Positions 17,650-27,143 of a stretch of 64,000 nucleotides of DNA are shown piece after piece (within the stretch, counting starts at the first letter, position 1; every line of letters begins with the position of its first letter). The notes under the pieces are model-generated. The model saw nothing but the letters and a program-made list of their open reading frames with translations. It was not told the DNA's origin and made no database searches. The translations under genes and the position numbers were made by a program. The stretch is from CAYFMP01 sp964344215 (GTDB taxonomy: Bacteria > Pseudomonadota > Alphaproteobacteria > Rhodospirillales > Casp-alpha2): positions 39,142 to 103,141 of the forward strand of contig CAYFMP010000003.1 of NCBI GenBank assembly GCA_964344215.1. Reading direction: 5' to 3'.

Positions 17650-17685
17650 GAGCGTTATCCTGAAGGGTCAGGATATTTAAGGGCC

Positions 17686-20600
17686 TTAGGCGGTCTGGCG
17701 CAACTCCTCGGCCCGTTGCAGGTCGACCGAGACGAGTTGCGAAACGCCACGTTCGGACATGGTGACACCGAACAAGCGATCCATGCGGGCCATGGTCATG
17801 CGGTGGTGGGTGATAACCAGGAAGCGGGTCTTCTGATTGTGGGCCAACTCCTCGAGCATCGAACAGAAGCGATCAACGTTGGCGTCGTCCAACGGCGCGT
17901 CGACCTCGTCGAGCACGCAGATCGGCGCCGGGTTGGTGAGGAACACGGCAAACAGCAACGCCAACGCGGTCAACGCCTGTTCGCCGCCCGACAGCAGCGA
18001 CAACACCTGCATCTTCTTGCCGGGTGGACTGGCCATGATTTCCAGTCCGGCCTCCAGCGGATCGTCCGATTCGGTCAACGCCAAGTGCGCCCGGCCGCCG
18101 CCGAACAACTGCACGAACAGCTCTTGGAAATGCTCGTCGACTTCCTTGAAAGACGACAGCAGCCTGGCCCGTCCCTCGCGGTTGAGTTCGGAAATGCCGT
18201 GGCGCAACTTGTCGATGGCCTGCAACAGGTCCTCGCGCTCCTCGTTCATCGTCGAAATCTGCTCGGTCAACTCCTTGGCTTCCTGTTCGGCCCTGAGATT
18301 GACCGGCCCCATGGTCTCGCGTTCGCGATGCAGGCGTTCGACCTTGCGCTCGACGGCCTCGAGCTCGGGCAGTTCGGCGTCTTCCTTCATCTCCGAAAGC
18401 TCGAAAAGCTGATCGGGGCGCGCATCGAGCCGGTCCTTGACGCGCTCGGCGATCGCCTGACAGGCCTGCTTGGCCTGTTCGACCAAGCCCTCGAGACGAA
18501 CCATCCGTTCGCGTGATCCGGCCAGCGCCGCGTCCGCTTCGCGCAGGGCCTGATCAGCTTCCCGAAGACCGCCTTCCGCTTCCGCCAGTTGGTCGGCGCT
18601 GGCGTTACGCTTCGATTCGGCGGCCTCGACGGCGTCGAGCAGAGCAGTCCGCTGTTCGGCGATCTCGGACGGGCGTTCGGCGAGGCGGCTCAAGTCGATG
18701 CTCACCGTTTCGCGGCGTTTTTCCAGCTGCCGCATCTGTTCGGTGGCGGCGGAACTCCGTTGGCGCCAGGAATCGACCTCGGCGGCGATGTCGTCGGAGC
18801 GGCGCCGGCGCTCGGCGGCGATGCGTTCGAAACCATCGTGGAGGCTGCGGCATTCGGCCTCGTGGCGCCGCTGGACCGTCAACTCGTCACGCAACCGGGC
18901 CGCTTCGGCGCGCTCTTCCTCGGCGTCGGAAAGGGAGTCGAGCTCCTGTCGGGCTTCGCTCCGGGCCGCCTCGGTTTCGGCCAGGTCGATACGGACCGCT
19001 TCGGCGGCGTCGGCCAGGGCGGCGAGGCGCGACGTGCGGGCCGAGGCTGCATCCTTGGCCTGGGCGTGGGCGTCGCGGGCCTCGTTGTAGGCGGTATCGG
19101 CTGTGGCCAGACCCTCGCGGGCCCGGTATTCGGCTGCGCGCGCCTGCTCGATTTCGGATTGCGCCTCGTCGCGGGCCGCTTCGGTCGACTTGAGGGCGTT
19201 GCGGGCGGCCTGAAGCTGGCCACGCGCCTCTTCCAGCCGGTTGCGCTGTTCGAGCCGGGCGGCGGCCGATGTTTCGGCGCCCGACGATACCGTATAGCCG
19301 TCCCATCGCCACAACGAACCCTGGCGGCTGACCAGCCGCTGCCCCTGCGCGAGATTGCCGGCCAGACTGCGCCCTTCGTCGTCGGTCTCGACGACGCCGA
19401 TCTGAGTGAGCCGTCGGGTTAACGCCGCCGGTGCCTCGACCAGCTCGCTCAGCGGTCGGGCGGTTCCCGGCAAGGCGGGAGCGCCGTTGAGCGGGCCCAG
19501 GATCCGCCAGTGGGCGGGCGCGGCTTCGTCGGCCGGGACGGTGAGATCGTCACCGAGCGCGACCCCGAACGCCACCTCGAAGCCTGGCTCGACGCTGACG
19601 GCGTCGATCAACGGCGGCCACAATTCCTCGTCCTTGACCTTCAGGATCTTGGCGAGGGCCTGCGCTTCGGCCTCCAGGCGGGTGACTTGGGCGTTACAAT
19701 CGTGGACCTCGGAGACGGCGCGGATGGCAGCGTCGTCGGCTTCGGCGCGGGCCTTTTCGGCGGCCGTCAGCGCCCCTCTGGCCGCTTCCAGCACGCTTCG
19801 GGCGTCCTCGGTCGCCGCTTCGGCGTCGCCGAGCATGCCGGCTTCCGGATCGTCGTCTTCGAGCCCGGTCCGTTCGTCGGCGATCTCGGCGGCGCGGCCG
19901 GTCAGGCGGGCGTGGCGGGTCTCGAGGTCGGCGAGCGTGCGCTTGAGGCTGTCACGCCGCGCCTCGCCGGCGGCGATCCGTTCGGTCAGTTCGGCAAGAT
20001 GGCCATCGAGGGCATGGACCCGGTCGCTGGCTGCCGTCAGTTCGTCGGCCGCCTTGCGGCGGTCTTCGACCTCGTCCCGTTCGGCTGTCTCGATTGCAGT
20101 TTGCTCGGCCGCCAGCCGCTCAACGGCGGCCGCCGCGTCGCCGGCCAAGCTCGTTTCGCGTTCGATGTCGGCGGTGATTTGAATCAGTCGCTGTTCGGCT
20201 TCCGCGGTCGCCGAGGCGATCCGCCGTTCCTCGGCGTCGAGCCCATCGCGGGCAACGACGAGGCGGTGCAGCTCGGCCGCCGCTTCGGCCTCGGCTTGGC
20301 GCATTTCGGGCAATCGGGCGGCCTGTTCCGCCTGACGGGCGGCGGCGGCGGCGGCCAGCGCGGTCAGCTCCGCCACCTCCTGCTCGGCCGCCCCCAACAG
20401 TTCCCGGTTCTTTCCCAGCTCGCCGTCGGCGGCGACCCAACGCAAATGGAACAGGGTCGCCTCGGCGCGGCGGATATAGGCACTCAGGTTTTTGTAGCGG
20501 GTGGCCTGGCGGGCCTGTTTCTTGAGACCGGCCAACTGGGCGTCGAGCGTGACCAGGATGTCGTCGAGGCGTTCCAGGTTGGTCTCGGCACCGCGCAGCC

Positions 20601-21150
20601 TAAGCTCCGCCTCGTGACGGCGCGAATGCAGCCCGGTAATTCCAGCCGCCTCCTCCAACAGGCCGCGGCGTTCGATCGGTTTGGCGTTGATGACGGCACC
20701 GACGCGGCCCTGACTGACCAGCGCCGTCGAACGCGCGCCGGTGGCCGAGTCGGCGAACAGCAACTGCACATCGCGAGCCCGGACCTCCTTGCCGTTGACC
20801 CGGTAAAGCGATCCTTTTTCGCGCTCGATGCGGCGGGAGACCTCGAGCTCGTCGATGTCGTTGAACTGGACCGGTGCCGAACGGGCGACATTGTCCAGGC
20901 TGAGAACGACTTCGGCGACGTTGCGCGGCGTTCGGTCGCTGGTACCGCCGAAGATGACGTCCTCCATCTCCTTGCCGCGCATCTGCTTGGCCGAAGTTTC
21001 GCCCATCACCCATCGTAAGGCCTCGACCAGATTGGATTTGCCGCAGCCGTTGGGACCGACGATGCCGGTCAGGCCGAGCTCGATGATGAGATCGGTATGC
21101 TCGACGAAGGACTTGAAGCCGGAGAGGCGGAGCTTATTGAATTGCAGCAC
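17686..21150 (-). CDS. smc: Chromosome segregation protein SMC
   Basis: SMC is the condensin ATPase that organises and segregates the chromosome with ScpA and ScpB. The 1154-residue protein has the N-terminal Walker A GPNGCGKSN in the characteristic GFKSFVEHTDLIIE context, two long coiled coils, a hinge around residues 490-580 (GFEVAFGVALGDDLTVPADE), and a C-terminal head with the ABC signature LSLLSGGEQALTALALL and Walker B CVLDEVDAPLDDANV. The length is in the normal range (about 1150-1190). It follows the DsbA-like gene by 14 bases and is probably co-transcribed with it. Confidence 0.97.
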   Translation of the reverse strand: MLQFNKLRLSGFKSFVEHTDLIIELGLTGIVGPNGCGKSNLVEALRWVMGETSAKQMRGKEMEDVIFGGTSDRTPRNVAEVVLSLDNVARSAPVQFNDIDELEVSRRIEREKGSLYRVNGKEVRARDVQLLFADSATGARSTALVSQGRVGAVINAKPIERRGLLEEAAGITGLHSRRHEAELRLRGAETNLERLDDILVTLDAQLAGLKKQARQATRYKNLSAYIRRAEATLFHLRWVAADGELGKNRELLGAAEQEVAELTALAAAAAARQAEQAARLPEMRQAEAEAAAELHRLVVARDGLDAEERRIASATAEAEQRLIQITADIERETSLAGDAAAAVERLAAEQTAIETAERDEVEDRRKAADELTAASDRVHALDGHLAELTERIAAGEARRDSLKRTLADLETRHARLTGRAAEIADERTGLEDDDPEAGMLGDAEAATEDARSVLEAARGALTAAEKARAEADDAAIRAVSEVHDCNAQVTRLEAEAQALAKILKVKDEELWPPLIDAVSVEPGFEVAFGVALGDDLTVPADEAAPAHWRILGPLNGAPALPGTARPLSELVEAPAALTRRLTQIGVVETDDEGRSLAGNLAQGQRLVSRQGSLWRWDGYTVSSGAETSAAARLEQRNRLEEARGQLQAARNALKSTEAARDEAQSEIEQARAAEYRAREGLATADTAYNEARDAHAQAKDAASARTSRLAALADAAEAVRIDLAETEAARSEARQELDSLSDAEEERAEAARLRDELTVQRRHEAECRSLHDGFERIAAERRRRSDDIAAEVDSWRQRSSAATEQMRQLEKRRETVSIDLSRLAERPSEIAEQRTALLDAVEAAESKRNASADQLAEAEGGLREADQALREADAALAGSRERMVRLEGLVEQAKQACQAIAERVKDRLDARPDQLFELSEMKEDAELPELEAVERKVERLHRERETMGPVNLRAEQEAKELTEQISTMNEEREDLLQAIDKLRHGISELNREGRARLLSSFKEVDEHFQELFVQLFGGGRAHLALTESDDPLEAGLEIMASPPGKKMQVLSLLSGGEQALTALALLFAVFLTNPAPICVLDEVDAPLDDANVDRFCSMLEELAHNQKTRFLVITHHRMTMARMDRLFGVTMSERGVSQLVSVDLQRAEELRQTA

Positions 21151-21164
21151 GTTCCGTCTCGCTC

Positions 21165-21794
21165 CTACTGAGCCTTCTTCAGAGCCTGTTCGATGAGGTC
21201 CTTGAAGTCCTCATAGGCGAGGTTGCCGGAAATCTTCTTCCCGTCGAGAATAAACGAAGGGGTCGAGTTGATCTCGTGGTCGAACTGCGCGTCCCGGGCG
21301 ACTTCCTGAATTCGGTCGAGCAGCGCCTGGTTCTTCAGGCAGGCCTGGACATCGGTTGCCGACATGCCGCCGAACCGGGCGACGCGGGTCAACGCTTCAA
21401 GTGGATTGTCGCCCCTCGACCAGTCCTTCTGCGAGCGGAACAACAATTCGACGAACCCGAAGTAGCGGTCTTTGCCGGCGCAACGAGCGATCATAGAGGC
21501 GGCAAGCGCCGGGGAACCGAGCGGAAAATCGCGATAGATCAGGCGCACCTTGCCGGTGTCGATGTATTCCTTCTTGAGCCGGGGCAGGGCGTCGCGGTGG
21601 AAACTGGCGCAATGCGGGCAGCCGAGAGAGGAATATTCGATCATGGTGACCGGCGCGTCGTCAGCGCCGATCGCCATTTCCGCCATCGCTTCCTTGTCGT
21701 CGGCGATAACGGCGGCGGCAGGGTCCGAAAGTCCCCCGACAAGCCCGAAAACCACTCCCAAAGCCAAGGCCGTTTTTACAAGAAATCGGTTCAA
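21165..21794 (-). CDS. DsbA-family periplasmic thiol oxidoreductase
   Basis: This is an exported thioredoxin-fold protein of 209 residues with a signal peptide ending near AAAVIADD. The active site CPHC lies in MIEYSSLGCPHCASFHRDAL, and the cis-proline loop is in NSTPSFILDGKKISG. It belongs to the DsbA/DsbG group called thioredoxin_4 (27-kDa outer membrane protein/BdbD-like), which oxidises or isomerises disulfides in the periplasm. One extra cysteine pair (Ala-Arg-Cys and QACLKNQ) is present. In alphaproteobacteria this gene commonly sits between dciA and smc, as here. The redox partner is not in the window. Confidence 0.9.
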   Translation of the reverse strand: MNRFLVKTALALGVVFGLVGGLSDPAAAVIADDKEAMAEMAIGADDAPVTMIEYSSLGCPHCASFHRDALPRLKKEYIDTGKVRLIYRDFPLGSPALAASMIARCAGKDRYFGFVELLFRSQKDWSRGDNPLEALTRVARFGGMSATDVQACLKNQALLDRIQEVARDAQFDHEINSTPSFILDGKKISGNLAYEDFKDLIEQALKKAQ

Positions 21795-21925
21795 TCATGC
21801 CTCCCAGACACAATATGTTGATGAATATAGAGCCGCCGCAACCCAAGAGTCGAGCCCTTTTGCGGCCGCTTTTCCACAGGGAACTAAACGGTCATTGCGG
21901 CGAAAGTAAGTTCGACGCGGTCGGC

Positions 21926-22441
21926 TCAGGAGTCGTCTTTCCGCGTTCTACCGATGACCGCCCGCCCAAGCCGGTCCAAGGCGTCCAGCAATTCGGGGTC
22001 GGTGACGCCGCCAAGACCGTCTTTAAGGGTTCGCTCCTCTGTGTCGTCGAGCGGCCGGGTCACCTTCTCCGGGCGCCCCTCGGGGGCCGGCAGCGGTGCG
22101 TGAATCAGTTTGAGCCGGGCCACCGCGTGGTATCCGAAATAGGCGTTGACCTTCTCCAACAGAACCGGTTCCAGGTGCTGCAGTTCGGTCGCCAGGGCCG
22201 AATGATCGACCCTGAGGTGAAGCGTGCCGTCGGTCCGGTCGCCGCCCGTATAGCTGATCTTCTCCGGTTGACTGTGGCGTGCCAGACTGTCGCCGACGAT
22301 CACCGGCCAGTCCTTGACGACGGCGCCGTCAGCCAATCCGCGCTTACCGAAGATCGGCTTCGTCACCCGATCGAGCGTCCGGCCCAAGGTGTCGGGGCGG
22401 TTGGCGCGTTTGCCTCGGCGATCGGTCGGTTTGGTTCGCAT
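21926..22441 (-). CDS. DciA-like protein (DUF721)
   Basis: The 171-residue protein matches the DUF721 family; members called DciA load and regulate the replicative helicase DnaB in bacteria lacking DnaC. The core VVKDWPVIVGDSLARHSQPE and LHLRVDHSALATELQHLEP followed by VLLEKVNAYFG is the KH-like fold of the family. N- and C-terminal extensions are charged and likely disordered. A GTG three bases upstream is an alternative start. It is divergent from mutY with an 87-base gap and upstream of the DsbA/smc genes. Confidence 0.8.
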   Translation of the reverse strand: MRTKPTDRRGKRANRPDTLGRTLDRVTKPIFGKRGLADGAVVKDWPVIVGDSLARHSQPEKISYTGGDRTDGTLHLRVDHSALATELQHLEPVLLEKVNAYFGYHAVARLKLIHAPLPAPEGRPEKVTRPLDDTEERTLKDGLGGVTDPELLDALDRLGRAVIGRTRKDDS

Positions 22442-22528
22442 CACCGGATCCCGATGCTGTTTGTATGGTCGCCGTTAATGGTAGGATCGCCGCCAGCCGA
22501 CGGCAAGCCGCGGCTTTGAGGACGCGCC

Positions 22529-23602
22529 ATGACCGACCTGCCAAATCTCCGCCGCCTGCGCCGCAACCTGCTCGACTGGTACGACAGCGCCGGCCGCGAC
22601 TTGCCGTGGCGGACCCGTCCGGGGCCGGCCGCCGATGCGTACGCTGTTTGGCTCAGCGAAATCATGCTGCAGCAGACCACGGTGGCAACCGTCGTTCCCT
22701 ATTTCGAGAAGTTCATCGACCGCTGGCCGACGGTCGAGGGGTTGGCGGCGGCGTCCCTCGACGACGTGTTGCACGCCTGGCAGGGCTTGGGCTACTACGG
22801 ACGGGCGCGCAACCTTCACGAATGTGCCCGCACCGTCGTTTCGGAGCACGGCGGGGTCTTCCCGAAAACGGCCGACGAACTGGCGACGCTGCCGGGTATC
22901 GGTCCCTATACCTCGGCCGCCATTTCGGCGATTGCCTTCGGCCGGCCGGAAATGCCGGTCGACGGCAACATCGAACGGGTGACGGCCCGCCTCTTTGCCT
23001 ACGAAGGCTCGTTGCCCGGCGCCAAGGCGGACCTGCACGACCTGGCCCGCAAGCTGGCGCCGAAGGCCCGGTGCGGCGATTTCGCGCAAGGTCTCATGGA
23101 TCTGGGGGCCACCGTCTGCCGGGCCAAGGTCGCGGCCTGTCCGGATTGCCCGATCGAGGCCGACTGCCTGGGCGTCCGCAGCGGTCGTCCCGAGCGGTTT
23201 CCGCTGAAGGCGGCCCGAAAGCCGAGACCGATCCGTAACGGGGTCGCCTTCTGGGCGGTCCGCGGCGATGGCGCCGTCCTGTTGCGCCGCCGTCCCGAGA
23301 ACGGGCTGCTCGGCGGCATGATGGAAATTCCTTCGACCGAGTGGCGCGAGCGCCGGTGGACGACCGGCGAAGCCCGCGAGTGGGCGCCGGCTGCGGCCGA
23401 GTGGCGTCCCGTTCCGGGCGCCGTCAATCACACCTTCACCCATTTTCATCTGGAACTGACGGTGCTTGCCGGCGATGTTCCGGAAGCGGAAAAAGTCGCT
23501 GGCGTCTGGTGCCGACCGGTCGATTTTTCCGACCACGCGTTGCCGACCGTCATGAAGAAAGTGACCCGCCACGTGTTGGCGGCGGCAAGGCAAAGCCAAT
23601 AA
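22529..23602 (+). CDS. mutY: A/G-specific adenine glycosylase MutY
   Basis: MutY removes adenine mispaired with 8-oxoguanine. The 357-residue protein has the catalytic glutamate in SEIMLQQTTVATV, the helix-hairpin-helix LPGIGPYTSAAISAIAFG, the catalytic aspartate in VDGNIERVTAR, and a 4Fe-4S cluster motif with cysteines at 197, 204, 207 and 213 (spacing 6-2-5). A C-terminal NUDIX-like domain (from about residue 235, LLRRRPENGLLGGMMEIP) recognises 8-oxoG. The start is supported by the conserved LLDWYDSAGRDLPWR following. It converges with apt, 33 bases apart. Confidence 0.97.
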   Translation: MTDLPNLRRLRRNLLDWYDSAGRDLPWRTRPGPAADAYAVWLSEIMLQQTTVATVVPYFEKFIDRWPTVEGLAAASLDDVLHAWQGLGYYGRARNLHECARTVVSEHGGVFPKTADELATLPGIGPYTSAAISAIAFGRPEMPVDGNIERVTARLFAYEGSLPGAKADLHDLARKLAPKARCGDFAQGLMDLGATVCRAKVAACPDCPIEADCLGVRSGRPERFPLKAARKPRPIRNGVAFWAVRGDGAVLLRRRPENGLLGGMMEIPSTEWRERRWTTGEAREWAPAAAEWRPVPGAVNHTFTHFHLELTVLAGDVPEAEKVAGVWCRPVDFSDHALPTVMKKVTRHVLAAARQSQ

Positions 23603-23635
23603 CAGGGCGCCCGCCGGCGCATCGCCTTGGCGAGG

Positions 23636-24154
23636 TCACTCGTCGTACTGAATCAGCGCCTCGAACGGCAGGCCGTTGAGTTTTTCGCGGCCGTTCAGGA
23701 AGGTCAGCTCGATGATGCAGGCGCCGCCGACAACCTCGGCGCCGACCTTGGTGAGAAGTTCGATCGATGCCGCCATGGTGCCGCCGGTGGCCAGCAGGTC
23801 GTCGAGGATTACCACCCTTTGACCGGATTCGACCGCGTCCTCCTGAATCTCGATGGTGTCGGTACCGTATTCCAGCGCGTATTCGTGCGGGATGGTCGGC
23901 CCCGGCAGCTTGCCTTCCTTGCGGATCATGGTGAAGCCGAGACCGAGTTTAAGTGCCAACGGCGCGGCGACCAGGAAACCGCGCGATTCGATCCCGGCCA
24001 GGATATCCGGTTGATGGCCGGAGATCGATTTCGCGAGACGGCCCATGGCGACCTGCCAGGCGTCGGCATGCGAGAGCAGGGTAGAGATGTCGTAAAACAG
24101 GATTCCCTCGATGGGGAAGTCCGGAACGGAACGAATATAGTCTTTCAGGTCCAT
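23636..24154 (-). CDS. apt: Adenine phosphoribosyltransferase
   Basis: Apt salvages adenine to AMP using PRPP. The 172-residue cytoplasmic protein has DFPIEGILFYDIS near the N-terminus, GIESRGFLVAAPLA, the flexible loop RKEGKLPGPT, and the PRPP-binding motif VVILDDLLATGGTM around residue 125. I chose the ATG before DLKDYIRSVPDFP, which matches the family start; an in-frame start 69 bases upstream would add a basic tail. It is convergent with mutY and divergent from the RpiR regulator. Confidence 0.96.
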   Translation of the reverse strand: MDLKDYIRSVPDFPIEGILFYDISTLLSHADAWQVAMGRLAKSISGHQPDILAGIESRGFLVAAPLALKLGLGFTMIRKEGKLPGPTIPHEYALEYGTDTIEIQEDAVESGQRVVILDDLLATGGTMAASIELLTKVGAEVVGGACIIELTFLNGREKLNGLPFEALIQYDE

Positions 24155-24262
24155 GAGGGTAACCGTCTTCTCTAGAGGGTTGGGGCCGGCCGACATCCTA
24201 AGGTGTCGCGACCATGCAGGCAATCACCGGCCCCGGCCTATGAATCAAACGTTGCAATTTCC

Positions 24263-24286
24263 ATGCACTGTTTCATTTTGTTGCAT
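24263..24286. promoter_or_regulatory. Possible operator upstream of the RpiR-family gene
   Basis: ATGCA and TGCAT form an inverted repeat around an AT-rich core containing TGTTTCATTTTG, about 90 bases before the RpiR-type regulator start. RpiR-family proteins often bind imperfect palindromes in their own promoters, so this is a candidate autoregulatory site. No experimental motif is known to me for this regulator. The remainder of the 219-base apt-rpiR gap shows nothing I can name. Confidence 0.25.
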
Positions 24287-24373
24287 TGGAGACCGAAATC
24301 CGCGTATCCTTCCGCCTCCACAAAACAAGAAACGCGGCCATAAAGGTTTGCTTGGGCCCCGGAGCCCACAGGG

Positions 24374-25285
24374 ATGGACTACAGCGACTTGACCAAGAGC
24401 ATCGCGGACAGGTTTCCGCAGTTGAGCCCGCAACTGCAGTTGGCGGCCCGGCATGTTTTGGACCGGCCCGACGACGTCGCGCTGATGTCGATGCGCGGCC
24501 TGGCCTCGAACGCCCGCGTCCATCCCTCGACCATGGTGCGCCTGGCGCGGGCTTTCGATTTCAAAAGCTATAACGACTTCCGCGCCGCTTTCCAGCGCCG
24601 CTTGCGCACGCATCCGGCCGACTACTCCGGCCGCGCCCAGGAATTTCAGGCCCGCGCCCGCGGCCAATCGACCGTCGCCGTCGATGATGTGCTGGCCGCC
24701 GCCATCAGCAACCTGCGCGAAACCTTTGAGGCGAACGGCATCGGTCGTTTCGTCTCTTGCGCCGACGCCTTGACCGAGGCGCGCCGAATTTTCGTGGCCG
24801 GGCAGCGCAGTTGCTTCCCCATCGCCCATTACTTCCATTACGTCTACAGCGTGTTTCGCACCAACTCGGTGCTGCTGGACGGTGGTGGCGGCACCTTCGC
24901 CGACCGGCTGCGTGGCTTCGAGGAAGACGACGTTATCTTCGCCATCAGTTTCGAACCCTATTCACGCTCGACGGTGCAAGCCGTCGACTACGCCCGCGAG
25001 CACGGCGGTCACGCGGTGGTGATGACCGATAGCCTGGTGTCACCGCTGGTCGAACAAGCCGCCAGTACGTTGATCATTAAGAACGAAAGCCCCTCTTTCT
25101 TCCAGTCGGTGGCGCCGGCGATGGCGGCGATCGAGGCGTTGGTGGCGTTGATGGTGCTCGGCGATGGCGCCGCCGCCTTGGGCGCCATCGAGGAAAGCGA
25201 GCGGCAATTGCGCCGCTTCGACGCCTATTGGAACCAGCCGACGGACCGGCTCGGCCGGCGCTTGGCGAGGGGGAAGGTCCGATGA
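24374..25285 (+). CDS. RpiR/MurR-family transcriptional regulator
   Basis: This 303-residue regulator has an N-terminal RpiR helix-turn-helix domain (residues 1-77; LTKSIADRFPQLSPQLQLAA, NARVHPSTMVRLARAFDFKS) and a C-terminal SIS phosphosugar-binding domain (about residues 125-260; ARRIFVAGQRSCFPIAHYFH, DVIFAISFEPYSRSTV). The family senses phosphorylated sugars or amino sugars. The adjacent coupled gene is an aminotransferase, whose start overlaps this stop as ATGA, so the regulator probably controls its own operon. The SIS ligand cannot be predicted. Confidence 0.92.
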   Translation: MDYSDLTKSIADRFPQLSPQLQLAARHVLDRPDDVALMSMRGLASNARVHPSTMVRLARAFDFKSYNDFRAAFQRRLRTHPADYSGRAQEFQARARGQSTVAVDDVLAAAISNLRETFEANGIGRFVSCADALTEARRIFVAGQRSCFPIAHYFHYVYSVFRTNSVLLDGGGGTFADRLRGFEEDDVIFAISFEPYSRSTVQAVDYAREHGGHAVVMTDSLVSPLVEQAASTLIIKNESPSFFQSVAPAMAAIEALVALMVLGDGAAALGAIEESERQLRRFDAYWNQPTDRLGRRLARGKVR

Positions 25286-26622
25286 CTTCAGAGACCCATG
25301 TCTTTCAGCGCCAGATAGGCCGCAAAATGCCGTTGGCGGTAGGTGGCGACGGCATCTACGTGATCGATTCGCAAGGCAAGCGCTATCTCGATGCGTCGGG
25401 TGGCGCCGCCGTTTCCTGTCTCGGTCATAGCGACGACGACATCATCGCCGCCATCAAGGACCAGATCGAGAAACTGCCGTTCGCCCATACCGCTTTCTTC
25501 ACCTCGCCGCCGGCCGAGGAACTGGCCGATCTCCTTATCGCCGCCGCACCCGACGGCATTGAGATGGTGTATTTCCTGTCCGGCGGATCGGAGGCGATCG
25601 AGGCGGCGTTGAAAATGGCGCGACAGTACTTCATCGAAGTCGGCCAGCCGTCGCGGACCAGGTTCATCGCCCGCCGCCAGAGCTATCACGGCAACACCTT
25701 GGGCGCCCTCGCCATCGGCGGCAACGTTTGGCGGCGTGAACCGTTCAAGGAAATGCTCATCGAGACCAACCACATCTCACCGTGTTACGCGTACAGGGAC
25801 AAACGCAACGACGAATCGGAAGCCGAATACGGCAGGCGCGTCGCCGACGAGTTGGAATCGGAAATCCTGCGCCTCGGACCGGACAACGTGGCTGCCTTCG
25901 TGGCTGAGACAGTGGGCGGGGCTACGGCCGGAGTTATCCCACCGGTCGAAGGGTATTTCCGGCGTATTCGCGAAATCTGCGACAAGTACGGTGTCCTGCT
26001 GATCCTCGATGAGGTCATGTGCGGGATGGGCCGGACCGGTACGCTGTTCGCCTGCGAGCAGGACGGCGTCTCGCCGGACATCGTGTGTGTCGCCAAGGGC
26101 TTGGGCGCCGGCTATCAGCCGATCGGCGCCGCCCTGGTATCCGGAGCCGTATTCGAGGCCTTTGAATCGGGCAGCGGGCTGTTTCAGCATGGCCATACCT
26201 ACATGGGCCACCCGCCCGCGTGCGCCGCAGCGCTCGCCGTGCAGACCAAGATCCGCGACCGCGATCTGCTCGCCAACGTGCGAAAACAGGGCAGCGTCCT
26301 GGTCGATTGCCTGCATGAGCGATTCGGCAACCATCCCAACGTCGGAGACATCCGGGGGCGCGGACTGTTCCAGGGAATCGAACTGGTTGCCGACCGTGCG
26401 ACGCGCGAGACTTTGGACCCGGACCTTAAGGTTCATGCAAGGATCAAAAACCACGCTATGGATCGCGGGCTGATCTGCTATCCGGGCGGCGGCACGGCGG
26501 ACGGCGTTCGCGGCGATCACGTTCTGATCGCACCGCCGTTCATCATCGGCGACGACGAGGTTTCGGAACTTGTCGACAAACTGGGTGAGGCCGTCGATGC
26601 GGCGCTGGAGGCGGCATGTTGA
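25282..26622 (+). CDS. Class III PLP-dependent aminotransferase
   Basis: This 446-residue cytoplasmic enzyme belongs to the omega-amino acid:pyruvate/class III aminotransferase family. It shows YLDASGGAAVSCLGHSDDD, FLSGGSEAIEAALKMARQY (phosphate binding), RRQSYHGNTLGALAIGGN, LLILDEVMCGMGRTG (aspartate to the PLP nitrogen) and the PLP lysine in CVAKGLGAGYQPIGA. The substrate is unknown; beta-alanine, taurine or diamines are typical. The start inside the rpiR stop and the seven-base overlap with the next gene indicate a three-gene operon. Confidence 0.92.
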   Translation: MTSETHVFQRQIGRKMPLAVGGDGIYVIDSQGKRYLDASGGAAVSCLGHSDDDIIAAIKDQIEKLPFAHTAFFTSPPAEELADLLIAAAPDGIEMVYFLSGGSEAIEAALKMARQYFIEVGQPSRTRFIARRQSYHGNTLGALAIGGNVWRREPFKEMLIETNHISPCYAYRDKRNDESEAEYGRRVADELESEILRLGPDNVAAFVAETVGGATAGVIPPVEGYFRRIREICDKYGVLLILDEVMCGMGRTGTLFACEQDGVSPDIVCVAKGLGAGYQPIGAALVSGAVFEAFESGSGLFQHGHTYMGHPPACAAALAVQTKIRDRDLLANVRKQGSVLVDCLHERFGNHPNVGDIRGRGLFQGIELVADRATRETLDPDLKVHARIKNHAMDRGLICYPGGGTADGVRGDHVLIAPPFIIGDDEVSELVDKLGEAVDAALEAAC

Positions 26623-27143
26623 AAGACTGGTACCTGGACAAGGTTCGCACGCGGGCGCTGGAATCCAGCACCAAGGAAGTGAAAACCTTTGTCGATGGGC
26701 TCAAGGCGATGAGTGACGAGGACATCGGCACCGTTATCGCCGTCGCCACCGTGATCAGGATCAATTTTGAGAGCGTTGGCGTCATCCCCGACGATGTTTT
26801 CGGGGATGGCCCTTTGCCCACGGTGGAAACCCTGGGCGGTTGCCAGTTAGCTATCAACCGGCTGGTTAGGAAGTTCAAGAAAATGGGGCTGGCAACGGAC
26901 GCCATGGGTGCCATGATCTGGTCTTATACCATGCGTTGTCTCAATGTTCCCGAACTGCGGGATTTGGGGCTCCAGATGTGGGCGGAACTTCAGCGCGGCT
27001 TCCCGCACGTGGCAAAAGCCCTGAAAAAGGGCGAAGAGGAGAAGGGAGGGCCCTTCCCAGAGCGCGTATGGATTGAGTGGAAATTCGTTCCCGCTGTTTT
27101 CGGCAACTCGTGGACCTCGGGAACGGCGAGTTCCAGGTCGTGA
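26616..27143 (+). CDS. Hypothetical protein downstream of the aminotransferase
   Basis: I do not recognise this 175-residue protein. It is hydrophilic, mostly helical, without signal peptide or membrane segment. The N-terminal part (ESSTKEVKTFVDGLKAMSDE) is followed by a hydrophobic patch (IGTVIAVATVIRINFESVGV) and a region LGLQMWAELQRGFPHVAKAL. The last 15 residues (FGNSWTSGTASSRS) are of low complexity and may be a read-through into non-conserved DNA. It begins seven bases inside the aminotransferase gene. GC content falls toward the 3' end and the following intergenic DNA is AT-rich, hinting at a recombination boundary. Confidence 0.6.
   Translation: MLKDWYLDKVRTRALESSTKEVKTFVDGLKAMSDEDIGTVIAVATVIRINFESVGVIPDDVFGDGPLPTVETLGGCQLAINRLVRKFKKMGLATDAMGAMIWSYTMRCLNVPELRDLGLQMWAELQRGFPHVAKALKKGEEEKGGPFPERVWIEWKFVPAVFGNSWTSGTASSRS

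Noticed and set aside
19510..21018. 502-codon plus-strand frame opposite smc
   Set aside because: Low-complexity Gly/Arg/Phe product mirroring the smc codons; smc with all its motifs explains the region.
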